Shown here: positions 33,958 through 41,215 of the stretch, one piece after another
How the letters are laid out: every line of letters begins with the position of its first letter
Numbering within the stretch: position 1 is the first letter of the stretch
Source of the DNA: an uncultured Pelosinus sp.
GTDB lineage: Bacteria; Bacillota; Negativicutes; UMGS1260
Length of the DNA: 45,006 nucleotides
Reading direction: 5' to 3'
Assembly (NCBI GenBank): GCA_900550105.1
Contig: URQW01000017.1
Span: 1-45,006 of the forward strand
Position numbers and translations under genes: made by a program
The notes under the pieces: generated by a model
What the model was told of the DNA's origin: nothing
The model's input: only the letters and a program-made list of their open reading frames with translations
The model's database searches: none

Positions 33958-34479
33958 ATGCAAATGATTATTAGACCGATACGGGACTGTGATATACAAG
34001 AAATTGCTAAGATATATACAGATAACTGGAAGATTACATATCAAGGTATTTTATCAGAAGCCTTTTTGGAAAGTCTGACCTATGAACATTCCGCAGAAAA
34101 GTGGCTGGCGTATATTCATATAGAGCGGCAAGGTGCATTTGTAGCAATAGATGACAATGATAGAATCATTGGTTTTTCAGCTTACAAGCCATATGACGAT
34201 ATAAATAAATGTTTACTACTTGATTCATTACATATTTTACAAACAGTACAAGGTCATGGAATCGGGAAAAAAATGATTTTTGCAACTGGTGAATATGCCT
34301 ATAATAGCGGATATGAAAAAATGTCTATTTGCATTGTAAAAGGAAATGACCGGGCTGAAGGAATATATACTCATTTAGGAGCAAAACATTACAAAGATTT
34401 TACAGACGATTTTGAAGGAACACCGTCTAATTCGGCAGTATTACTATGGAATGACTTAAAAATATTTGGCTGTAAATAA
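33958..34479 (+). CDS. GNAT-family N-acetyltransferase
   Basis: A 173-residue acetyltransferase. MIIRPIRDCDIQEIAKIYTDNW is the usual first strand and helix, and VQGHGIGKKM (about 95-104) is the acetyl-CoA pyrophosphate loop. The IYTHLGAKHYKDF segment is the C-terminal core. Substrate not predictable. ATG 33958 or 33964 can start it. It lies 53 bases after hsdR on the same strand but is probably not part of the restriction operon. Confidence 0.85.
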   Translation: MQMIIRPIRDCDIQEIAKIYTDNWKITYQGILSEAFLESLTYEHSAEKWLAYIHIERQGAFVAIDDNDRIIGFSAYKPYDDINKCLLLDSLHILQTVQGHGIGKKMIFATGEYAYNSGYEKMSICIVKGNDRAEGIYTHLGAKHYKDFTDDFEGTPSNSAVLLWNDLKIFGCK

Positions 34480-34483
34480 AATA

Positions 34484-34861
34484 CTACTGAATCCCTCGCT
34501 CAGCGAATACTAGTTTGGCAACCTTCAGGGCGTTTAATACACGCGGCAGGCCTGCTGGCAAAGAGGTATGAACAATCGTTTCTACTATCTCTGATGGCGT
34601 AATTCCGGCATCTAGCCCTGCTCTGATATGAGCCCCGAGCCAATCTTCAGTACCAAGTGTTGTCAAAGCCGTAATTAATATCATTTCTCTTTGTTTTAAG
34701 CTGAGAACTCCTCTTTGAAAAATATCCCCAAAGGCAAATTCTACAATGTGTCTACCAAAATCGGGCGCAATAGCCTCAATTTCTTTAAGTGATGCATTGG
34801 CCTGATCTTCACCAAAAATACTTTTAAACTTTTTCAAACCCTGCTCATAACGTGGATTCAT
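34484..34861 (-). CDS. Carboxymuconolactone decarboxylase (CMD)-family protein
   Basis: A 125-residue protein of the CMD/AhpD-like fold. The helical pattern LSLKQREMILITALTTLGTEDWLGAHIRAGLDAGIT is diagnostic, with the conserved Glu/His of the family (GAHIRAG). The AhpD-type CxxC is absent, so it is not a peroxidase partner of that kind. ATG 34861 is selected because GAGG lies 8 bases before it. It follows a Crp/Fnr-family regulator gene on the same strand by 70 bases and is likely its target or co-operonic partner. Substrate unknown. Confidence 0.8.
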   Translation of the reverse strand: MNPRYEQGLKKFKSIFGEDQANASLKEIEAIAPDFGRHIVEFAFGDIFQRGVLSLKQREMILITALTTLGTEDWLGAHIRAGLDAGITPSEIVETIVHTSLPAGLPRVLNALKVAKLVFAERGIQ

Positions 34862-34931
34862 TTCCAGCACCTCTTTTGTATAATTTTATTTACACTATAC
34901 AAAAAAGTGCTGTTACTTGCATTAACATAGG

Positions 34932-35528
34932 TTAACGATTCTTAATTCTGCTAAGTGAAACTGGTGAAATTCCTACATAGGATGCAATATATGTTTGTTT
35001 AATCCGTTTATCAAGGCCGGGAAAGTCCCGTAAAAAATCATAATAGCGCGCCTCGGCATCATCTAGCATGAGTTGCCGAATCCGGCGTTCTTCAATGGAA
35101 TGCACTCGCTCAATTTCTTTGCTAAACACGGTTTGCCAGCAAACATGTGTTAGTCGCTGCTTTTCGTGCTGTTCAATAGATAAGACATTTGCATCCTCTA
35201 AAGCCTCAAAATAGTAATCCGATTCTTTTTGAACAAATTCATTATCAATCAACGAGCGACTATTTGCCGTCATAAAATCATTTTCCATAAAAAAATGTTT
35301 CGTGTACTCAGCGCCGTTTTGACCAATATGATAGCAACGAAAGACTCCAGAAAGAACAAAACCAAACCAAGGCGTTTTTTCCCCCGCCCGAATAAAATAT
35401 TGGTTCTTTTTTAGCGCAACTGGCTGGGCAATGGCCCCAAATTTTAATAGCTCATCTTCAGGAACAGCAGCATATTTGGCTAAAGCCTTAGCGAGTTGAT
35501 CCTTGTACATTTCATTCACAATATGCAT
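34932..35528 (-). CDS. Crp/Fnr-family transcription regulator
   Basis: A 198-residue regulator. The cyclic-nucleotide-binding-like beta-roll (about 25-120) shows KKNQYFIRAGEKTPWFGFVLSGVFRCY. A C-terminal helix-turn-helix (YIASYVGISPVSLSRIKNR) ends almost exactly at the stop codon, a slightly short tail. No Fnr cysteine cluster is seen. The start is uncertain: ATG 35528, GTG 35519 and ATG 35510 are possible, none with an ideal ribosome site. It probably controls the downstream CMD-family gene; its ligand is unknown. Confidence 0.85.
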   Translation of the reverse strand: MHIVNEMYKDQLAKALAKYAAVPEDELLKFGAIAQPVALKKNQYFIRAGEKTPWFGFVLSGVFRCYHIGQNGAEYTKHFFMENDFMTANSRSLIDNEFVQKESDYYFEALEDANVLSIEQHEKQRLTHVCWQTVFSKEIERVHSIEERRIRQLMLDDAEARYYDFLRDFPGLDKRIKQTYIASYVGISPVSLSRIKNR

Positions 35529-35600
35529 CCCCGATCAGTAAATTTGATTGCAGTATATTTAGCTTAATTTTTGCGTTTTGTTACATTTTACTAGACTCTA

Positions 35601-35629
35601 TTGACAGTTGTTTGGGTTTAATGTAAAGT
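35601..35629 (+). promoter_or_regulatory. Candidate promoter of the HEPN-like gene
   Basis: Perfect TTGACA, 17-base spacer, TAAAGT. It predicts a leader of about 215 bases containing both hairpins listed below. Confidence 0.5.
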
Positions 35630-35662
35630 TGTTAATAACATTATAACATTTTATTACTAGAT

Positions 35663-35711
35663 ACATAGGGGTATCAATGAACCCGGCTACGGTTCATTGA
35701 TACCCCTATGT
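35663..35711. repeat. 21-bp perfect inverted repeat
   Basis: Arms of 21 bases (35663-35683 and 35691-35711, beginning ACATAGGGG) pair perfectly around loop CGGCTAC. Only a short GTTTT follows, so it is not a clear terminator. It lies between the divergent Crp/Fnr and HEPN-like genes. Confidence 0.9.
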
Positions 35712-35793
35712 GTTTTATGGATAGACTCCTAAATGAATGGTACCGTATTGGTCAATTGCTTAATTTAAGTTTGGCGTAGCTTCATGATTAAGA

Positions 35794-35837
35794 GAACACG
35801 TTTTCGTTCGTTTATTAGAACTGACGAAAACGTGTTC
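35794..35837 (+). repeat. 14-bp perfect inverted repeat before the HEPN-like gene
   Basis: GAACACGTTTTCGT and ACGAAAACGTGTTC flank a 16-base loop. The hairpin ends 6 bases before the AGGAGG of the next gene, so it could control translation or bind a protein. Confidence 0.85.
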
Positions 35838-35852
35838 AAAATGAGGAGGAAT

Positions 35853-36275
35853 ATGATGACTATTGACATGGAATCCTTTGAGGATAAGTATCATAGTGCG
35901 AAAATGTATCATTATCGGGCAAACCAGTTTTTGGAGAAAAAAAGCTCAGCCAGTGTGGTCTTCAATATTGCCTCGATGGCGCTCGAAAACTATCTGATTG
36001 CTTTATGCGAACTATACGGTGTCACCCCAGGTAATCACAATTTTGAGTGCCTTATGGATGCGGTCGAGACAGTGGTGACAATATCGCCAGAAATGGAAAA
36101 AGAAATACGATCACTAGATTTGCTTTATGGAATTTGTTCATTGGAAAATTTTCATATCGGGATTCCAGAAGAACAGGATGCCAATCGGGTGCTGATGATG
36201 TGTCGTTACGTGGAAACGGTGTTTGATTCTGAGCGCGTTGATCTAGTGCGTAGTGGGGTATTGTCAAAAGCATAA
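35853..36275 (+). CDS. Small HEPN-like helical protein
   Basis: A 140-residue, probably all-helical protein. The segment SSASVVFNIASMALENYLIALCELYGVTP followed by an Asn-His pair and LMDAVE resembles HEPN-domain proteins, but the R-x4-6-H nuclease motif is not evident. The call is therefore a resemblance only. ATG 35853 follows AGGAGG directly; the longer frame to 35784 would read through a 14-bp perfect hairpin and lacks a ribosome site. Its leader contains two hairpins. No neighbouring nucleotidyltransferase (MNT) gene is present. Confidence 0.55.
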   Translation: MMTIDMESFEDKYHSAKMYHYRANQFLEKKSSASVVFNIASMALENYLIALCELYGVTPGNHNFECLMDAVETVVTISPEMEKEIRSLDLLYGICSLENFHIGIPEEQDANRVLMMCRYVETVFDSERVDLVRSGVLSKA

Positions 36276-36291
36276 AGTGTGAGCAGATAAT

Positions 36292-36399
36292 ATGCGAGTT
36301 TATTATTTGCAGCATATACCATTCGAAACAGCCGATGAATACGCTTTGGCCTCTGTATTTGCAAGGTATCAAGAGTTAGACAGAAAACAGGCGATATAA
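36292..36399 (+). pseudogene. 35-codon ORF resembling a glutamine amidotransferase start
   Basis: The ORF begins MRVYYLQHIPFE, which resembles the opening of class I glutamine-amidotransferase-like proteins (MR-hYLQHVPFE). It then ends after 35 residues with a lysine/glutamine-rich tail. No catalytic Cys or His region follows in any frame. It looks like a remnant, but could be chance or a small peptide gene. The upstream ribosome site is weak. It lies 16 bases after the HEPN-like stop. Confidence 0.3.
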
Positions 36400-36482
36400 G
36401 TTTGCAACATAAAGATAAGGCATGTACTTCCTCATAATTTTATCATAGCTGAGAAGTGATTAGTCTTTTGGTCTACAGTCTG

Positions 36483-36516
36483 AAAGCTGCACCAACGCGA
36501 GTCGGTGCAGCTTTTA
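36483..36516 (+). terminator. Intrinsic terminator
   Basis: AAAGCTGCACC/GGTGCAGCTTT 11-bp stem then a short T run. It would end the HEPN-like transcript before the convergent ArsR-type gene. Confidence 0.8.
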
Positions 36517-36567
36517 TTGTTTGAGTTCCGTTTTGTGAAGATTAAGTGCGGTTTAAATACGCTAAGC

Positions 36568-36939
36568 CTAACAAGTATGATTATTGTTCTTCTCAATAAT
36601 ATGTTCAAATGCTTTTTCAAAAATATCTCTGACGTGATTATCATCTAGCATATAAAATACGTTTTTCCCTTCACGGTGAGAGCGAACTAATTTTGCTTCG
36701 CGGAGGAGTCTAAGTTGATGAGAAATTGCTGATTTTGTCATGTTGAGCAATGCTGCTAAATCGCAGACGCACATTTCATTTTGATCTAATGCCCAAAGGA
36801 TATGGCTTCTTGTTTTGTCACCCATGATTTTAAATAAGGTAGATACTTCGTTTAATATTGGCTCATTAGGCATTTTGGCGCGGACCCGATCAACCACTTC
36901 AACATGGATAATTTCACAGTCGGTGTCTTTGTGTTCCAT
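36568..36939 (-). CDS. cadC: CadC-type ArsR/SmtB metal-responsive repressor
   Basis: A 123-residue winged-helix repressor. Both metal sites of CadC are present: Cys57-x-Cys59 in EMCVCDLAALL plus Cys8 (Cd/Pb/Zn sensing), and the alpha-5 zinc site Asp100, His102, His113, Glu116. The helix-turn-helix is MTKSAISHQLRLLREAKLV. AAGGTGATG precedes the ATG. It is divergent from the HMA protein and the P1B-ATPase, whose promoter carries three operator copies. It should leave the DNA when Cd, Pb or Zn binds. Confidence 0.92.
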   Translation of the reverse strand: MEHKDTDCEIIHVEVVDRVRAKMPNEPILNEVSTLFKIMGDKTRSHILWALDQNEMCVCDLAALLNMTKSAISHQLRLLREAKLVRSHREGKNVFYMLDDNHVRDIFEKAFEHIIEKNNNHTC

Positions 36940-36976
36940 ATAACATCACCTTCATTTTAGGCATTATTTTATTTGT

Positions 36977-37005
36977 ATTATAGTTGTCTGAAAAAGTTTT
37001 GTCAA
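36977..37005 (-). promoter_or_regulatory. Promoter of cadC
   Basis: Consensus TTGACA, 17-base spacer, TATAAT on the minus strand, about 38 bases before the start codon. Confidence 0.9.
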
Positions 37006-37019
37006 AATACAAGAAACAC

Positions 37020-37049
37020 TTGACGGTTGAATATTTGTTCAACTATACT
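37020..37049 (+). promoter_or_regulatory. Promoter of the HMA/P1B-ATPase operon
   Basis: TTGACG, 18-base spacer, TATACT. The spacer is exactly operator copy 1 (37026-37043), so bound repressor and polymerase should exclude each other. Confidence 0.85.
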
Positions 37050-37113
37050 AAGAGTAACAGTTGAGCATATATTCAACTGTTATAAAAATAAAAAGGTTGA
37101 ACAAATATTCAAC
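37026..37113. promoter_or_regulatory. Three CadC-type operators
   Basis: GTTGAATATTTGTTCAAC (37026), GTTGAGCATATATTCAAC (37060) and GTTGAACAAATATTCAAC (37096). All are 18-bp GTTGA-N8-TCAAC dyads spaced 34 and 36 bases. Copy 1 is the exact reverse complement of copy 3. Confidence 0.85.
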
Positions 37114-37132
37114 TGAATAGGGGGATTTAATC

Positions 37133-37354
37133 ATGAAAAAAACATTTAAACTAATCGGTCTTGATTGTGCCAATTGTGCTGCCAAAATTGAAAATGCTAT
37201 TAGTAATTTATCAGATGTAAAATCTGTTTCAGTAAACTTTATGACAATGAAAATGAATATAGAATCTGAGCGGGAAAATATGGACCGTGTAGTTGAAGCA
37301 GCAAAAAGAGTTATTCATAATATCGAACCAGAGGTTAAAGTCGAAAAGGCTTAG
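37133..37354 (+). CDS. Stand-alone heavy-metal-associated (HMA) domain protein
   Basis: A 73-residue ferredoxin-like metal-binding domain with the binding loop GLDCANCA (Cys13 and Cys16). Such domains normally form the N-terminus of P1B-ATPases or act as metallochaperones. Here the following ATPase lacks one, so this gene probably supplies metal in trans. GGGGGATTTAATC precedes the ATG. The ATPase starts 13 bases after its stop. Confidence 0.9.
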   Translation: MKKTFKLIGLDCANCAAKIENAISNLSDVKSVSVNFMTMKMNIESERENMDRVVEAAKRVIHNIEPEVKVEKA

Positions 37355-37367
37355 TGAGGTGAAGGCG

Positions 37368-39236
37368 ATGAACAACAAAAAACGGCTTGTTAGAGTGCTT
37401 GGAGGTGCCGTAATCTATGCTGTTTCTTTCTTTGGTGAGTGGGACAATATAGCACTAAATCTTGCTATGTTTCTGCTGGCATATCTCATTATTGGTGGCG
37501 ATGTAGTTTTAAAGGCCTTAAAAAATATAATGCGCGGGGATATTTTTGATGAAAACTTTTTAATGTTTATTGCCACTGTAGGCGCTTTTGCCATCGGCGA
37601 TTTTGAGGAAGCCGTGGGAGTTATGCTGTTTTATCAGGTGGGCGAGTTGTTCCAGAGCTATGCGGTCAATCAATCAAGAAAGTCGATAGCTGGCCTGATG
37701 GATATTCGTCCAGACTATGCAAACCTGCGTCGTGGCGAGGAAATTGTCAGAGTTGATCCTGATGAAGTGTTAGTTGGTGATGCCATCATAATCAAACCAG
37801 GCGAGAAAATACCGCTGGATTCGATAGTAGTTCAAGGAAACTCAATGGTTGATACGTCTTCCCTAACCGGCGAATCGATTCCCAGAGAAGTTACTGTGGG
37901 CTCTGAGCTGCTGAGTGGCTGTATTAATGTTAATGGGGTGCTTACGGCTCGTGTTACGAAAGAATTTGGTGATTCTACCGTTAACAAGATTCTCGATTTG
38001 GTGGAAAATGCTAGCAGTAAGAAATCAAATTCAGAGAATTTTATTACAAAATTTGCAAGGTATTATACGCCTAGCGTAGTTGTTTTAGCAATTTTATTGG
38101 CTCTTATTCCTCCGTTGCTTTACAGTGATGAGGCGTTTACAAAATGGTTTGTACGAGCGCTTACTTTTCTAGTTATTTCTTGCCCCTGCGCTTTAGTCAT
38201 TTCTATTCCACTTAGTTTCTTTGGGGGGATTGGCGGAGCATCTAAGCTAGGTATTCTGGTAAAAGGAAGCAATTATCTAGAAGCTTTGGCGCAGACAGAG
38301 ATTGTTGTTTTTGATAAAACAGGAACCTTAACAAAAGGTGTCTTTAATGTTCAGGAAGTTCAATCGAAAGTAATGAGCCGAGAAGAGCTGTTGGAAGTAA
38401 CCGCCTATGCGGAAAATTATTCTAACCATCCGATCTCTCTTTCGCTGAAGCGAGCTTATGGTAAAGCAATTGACCATTCTGTCATCGCTGATGTTAAAGA
38501 GATTCCAGGCCAGGGAGTTCAAGCCCGCGTACGAGGTCAAGAAGTTTTAGCTGGTAATGATAAGCTGATGGAAAAAATGCAGATTAACTATTTCCAAGGA
38601 GAAATGATCGGCACAGTCGTTCACGTTGCCGTTGATGGGAAATATATGGGTTATATCGTAATTGCCGATGAAATTAAAAATGATGCAGCAAAAGCGATTC
38701 AAGCTTTAAAAGCTGCCAAGGTTAAGCAAACCGTGATGTTGACAGGCGACTCAAAATCAATTGGCGAGCATGTTGCGAAAAAACTAGGAATTGATAAGGT
38801 CTATACAGAATTATTGCCAGTTGATAAGGTAACAAAATTAGAGGAAGTATTTGCACAGAAATCAGAAAAGGGAAAGTTGGTTTTTGTGGGGGATGGGGTA
38901 AATGATGCTCCGGTTCTAGCCAGAGCCGATATTGGTATTGCCATGGGCGGAGTAGGATCTGATGCAGCCATTGAGGCTGCTGATGTAGTCATTATGACCG
39001 ATGAACCTTCGAAAATTGCTACAGCCATAAAAGTATCAAAGAAAACCCTGACTATCGTAAAGCAAAATATTGTTTTCGCCCTTAGTGTGAAAGGGATTGT
39101 TCTAGTAATGGGAGCCGTAGGCTTAGCCAGTATGTGGACTGCCGTTTTTGCCGATGTGGGAGTTTCGGTTATTGCCATTCTTAATGCCATTCGGGTACTA
39201 AATATCAGGAGTTTATCACAAAATCATGCTATATAA
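37368..39236 (+). CDS. P1B-type Zn/Cd/Pb-exporting ATPase lacking its HMA domain
   Basis: A 622-residue heavy-metal efflux ATPase. Membrane metal motif Cys272-Pro-Cys274 (ISCPCALVISIPL), phosphorylation Asp316 in DKTGTLTKG, actuator loop SLTGES, nucleotide-domain His-Pro in NHPISL, and hinge GDGVNDAPVLARADIG are intact. The last helix carries ADVGVSVIAILN, as in Zn/Cd transporters. There is no N-terminal Cys-x2-Cys domain; the preceding gene encodes it separately. ATG 37368 follows GAGGTGAAGG; the longer frame from 37293 overlaps the HMA gene. The CadC-type repressor controls the operon. Confidence 0.92.
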   Translation: MNNKKRLVRVLGGAVIYAVSFFGEWDNIALNLAMFLLAYLIIGGDVVLKALKNIMRGDIFDENFLMFIATVGAFAIGDFEEAVGVMLFYQVGELFQSYAVNQSRKSIAGLMDIRPDYANLRRGEEIVRVDPDEVLVGDAIIIKPGEKIPLDSIVVQGNSMVDTSSLTGESIPREVTVGSELLSGCINVNGVLTARVTKEFGDSTVNKILDLVENASSKKSNSENFITKFARYYTPSVVVLAILLALIPPLLYSDEAFTKWFVRALTFLVISCPCALVISIPLSFFGGIGGASKLGILVKGSNYLEALAQTEIVVFDKTGTLTKGVFNVQEVQSKVMSREELLEVTAYAENYSNHPISLSLKRAYGKAIDHSVIADVKEIPGQGVQARVRGQEVLAGNDKLMEKMQINYFQGEMIGTVVHVAVDGKYMGYIVIADEIKNDAAKAIQALKAAKVKQTVMLTGDSKSIGEHVAKKLGIDKVYTELLPVDKVTKLEEVFAQKSEKGKLVFVGDGVNDAPVLARADIGIAMGGVGSDAAIEAADVVIMTDEPSKIATAIKVSKKTLTIVKQNIVFALSVKGIVLVMGAVGLASMWTAVFADVGVSVIAILNAIRVLNIRSLSQNHAI

Positions 39237-39249
39237 AACGTGAAAAGTT

Positions 39250-39280
39250 AAGCACCATGCGAAGCCGCATGGTGCTTTTT
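39250..39280 (+). terminator. Intrinsic terminator after the P1B-ATPase
   Basis: AGCACCATGCG-AAGC-CGCATGGTGCT perfect stem followed by TTTT. The next 235 bases to the kinase start hold only a short CTTATTTC/GAAATAAG dyad near 39420. Confidence 0.9.
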
Positions 39281-39515
39281 GGCGCAATTTATTTGTTGAT
39301 TATAGAAGCGAATTAAGGTATTTCAGAGGATCCCAGATTATCAGCGAATATGATACGATGAATATGTATCTACTTACCGAAAATATGACGGCCTTGTATT
39401 ACTTAAGCAGGTTTTTTTTCTTATTTCTTAGAAATAAGTAGAACAGCTAGATGAATTTACCACTCAGCCGAAGTATTGCGTGTTTTGTTTAGGTGGAGGA
39501 AGGAAAAGTCTTGTT

Positions 39516-41189
39516 GTGTTAATTCAAACCTATTATCCTATTGAAAATATAAAATTCTATTTACTCGTTATTGTGCTACTAGAAGCTATGGCAGTGTATA
39601 CTTGGCAATTTCGCAAACTTCCGGGGGCCATGATGGCGTCTATTTCACAGGGATGCAAAGTTGTTTGGCTCTTGGGAATCATATTTTATAGTACTAGTGC
39701 GAATCTTGAAGATAAGCTGTTTTGGGTTATTACTTTGAAACTGGCAGGTGTTTTGTTAGCTTGTTGTTGGCCTATTTTTGTCTGGCAGATCAGTAATCAG
39801 AAGAAAGAGGTAGATACTGTTACCAAGTTTTGTGGCGGGAGTTTTCTTTGCATTGTGCTGTTGCTACTATCAAATTGGCAGGAGCTGATTTGGCAAAAAG
39901 CTTGGCTGGAAGGGCCGGCAGTTGTACTTGGTTGGGGCGTAGGACATATGGTTTTGATGGGATATGCTTTCATGCTGGGGATTTTTGCCACGATCCTTTC
40001 GGTGCGTTGGATCGCTACTTCCGTTGGCTTACGGCGACGGCAGGCTTTATGGTATTCTCTGGCGGTAGTATTTTCTTGGTGCAGCTTTATTTTATGGCGC
40101 CTTGAGGTGAAAGCAGATATTATTCTGCCTCTTGGTTTTTTACTTAATGGTGCTGTAGTAACTTGGATTTATTATCGCCTACACTTGTATAATAGTTTGC
40201 CTATGGCGCAAGCTGTTGCGATGGAACATGTTGTGGAGGGAATTTTCTTTGTTGATAAAGAGGATTATATTGTCGATATTAATGCGAGTGCCAAGCAGAT
40301 GCTGCGTGATCTTCAAATAACGATCGGTACGGATTTTAAAGAACTTGCCGTTACTTGGCCGCCTTTGGCCGAGGTTGACAGCAAAGCCGGTATATACATG
40401 TTGGAAGCGCAACGACAGCAGTCGCAGAAGTGTTCCTTTTATCAATTAACGAAAATCCCTTTACAAACTTTGGGGAAGAAATCCTTTGGCCGTATTATTT
40501 TAGTGAAGGATATTACCAGACAAAAACAGGATCAGGCTCAACTGATTGAGCAGCAAAAAGCATTCGCTATTGTGGCGGAACGCAATCGACTCGGACGGGA
40601 ATTTCACGATGGATCAGGGCAGATATGGAGTTATTTGTTACTTGAGCTGGAATCTCTTAGTTTATTTATGGAAAATAGGCAGATTGAAAATGCGAAGAAA
40701 CTAGTTGAGAAGTTGAAAGAAACACTCCGTGTTGCGCATGATGATGTACGGGAATCTATAGTTAGTCTAAACAGTGGTAAAGCAGAGAACAATGATTTTA
40801 TGGCAACACTGCAAAAGTATTTTCGTTGGTATGAACAGGCCTATGGTATTACCCTTGTTCTCAATTTACCGGACAAGCCGCTGTCTAATTTTATTAGTAA
40901 GAATGTAGAAGTCCAATTGATGCGGATTATTCAAGAGGCTTTGACTAATATCCGCAAACACGCCAAAGCGAGTCAGGTACAAATATGTATGCAGATTGAG
41001 GCGGGGAATCTTGTCGTAATTATTAGTGATAATGGCTGTGGGTTTGAACCTGTGGCGAATTGTTCGATTGTTCATCGGGGCTTGCAGATTATGAAGGAAC
41101 GGGCGGAAGAGGTAGGCGGACAGCTTACCATCGATAGTGTTTTATCGCAAGGCACCAAAGTTCAAATTGTATTTAAGGCGAAGGGATAA
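39516..41189 (+). CDS. Orphan sensor histidine kinase (7TM-type N-terminus, HisKA_3)
   Basis: About 557 residues. Seven to eight hydrophobic segments (to about 225) resemble the histidine-kinase 7TM sensing module. A PAS-like domain follows (about 235-340), then a HisKA_3 dimerisation domain with ERNRLGREFHDGSGQIW (phospho-acceptor His) and a HATPase_c domain with EALTNIRKHAKA and DNGCGF. GTG 39516 fits GGAGGAAGG at 39495-39503 better than the frame's first GTG at 39480. NarL/LiaR-type response regulators normally partner such kinases, but none is adjacent. Signal unknown. Confidence 0.85.
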   Translation: MLIQTYYPIENIKFYLLVIVLLEAMAVYTWQFRKLPGAMMASISQGCKVVWLLGIIFYSTSANLEDKLFWVITLKLAGVLLACCWPIFVWQISNQKKEVDTVTKFCGGSFLCIVLLLLSNWQELIWQKAWLEGPAVVLGWGVGHMVLMGYAFMLGIFATILSVRWIATSVGLRRRQALWYSLAVVFSWCSFILWRLEVKADIILPLGFLLNGAVVTWIYYRLHLYNSLPMAQAVAMEHVVEGIFFVDKEDYIVDINASAKQMLRDLQITIGTDFKELAVTWPPLAEVDSKAGIYMLEAQRQQSQKCSFYQLTKIPLQTLGKKSFGRIILVKDITRQKQDQAQLIEQQKAFAIVAERNRLGREFHDGSGQIWSYLLLELESLSLFMENRQIENAKKLVEKLKETLRVAHDDVRESIVSLNSGKAENNDFMATLQKYFRWYEQAYGITLVLNLPDKPLSNFISKNVEVQLMRIIQEALTNIRKHAKASQVQICMQIEAGNLVVIISDNGCGFEPVANCSIVHRGLQIMKERAEEVGGQLTIDSVLSQGTKVQIVFKAKG

Positions 41190-41215
41190 TTTGGGAAAAT
41201 GAGGTTTATAGTGTA

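Noticed and set aside
35784..35852. N-terminal extension of the HEPN-like protein
   Set aside because: It would translate the 14-bp hairpin and has no ribosome site, whereas AGGAGG sits directly before ATG 35853.
36432..36644. 70-residue minus-strand ORF beside cadC
   Set aside because: It covers the terminator at 36483 and overlaps the cadC 3' end in another frame; no ribosome site or domain.
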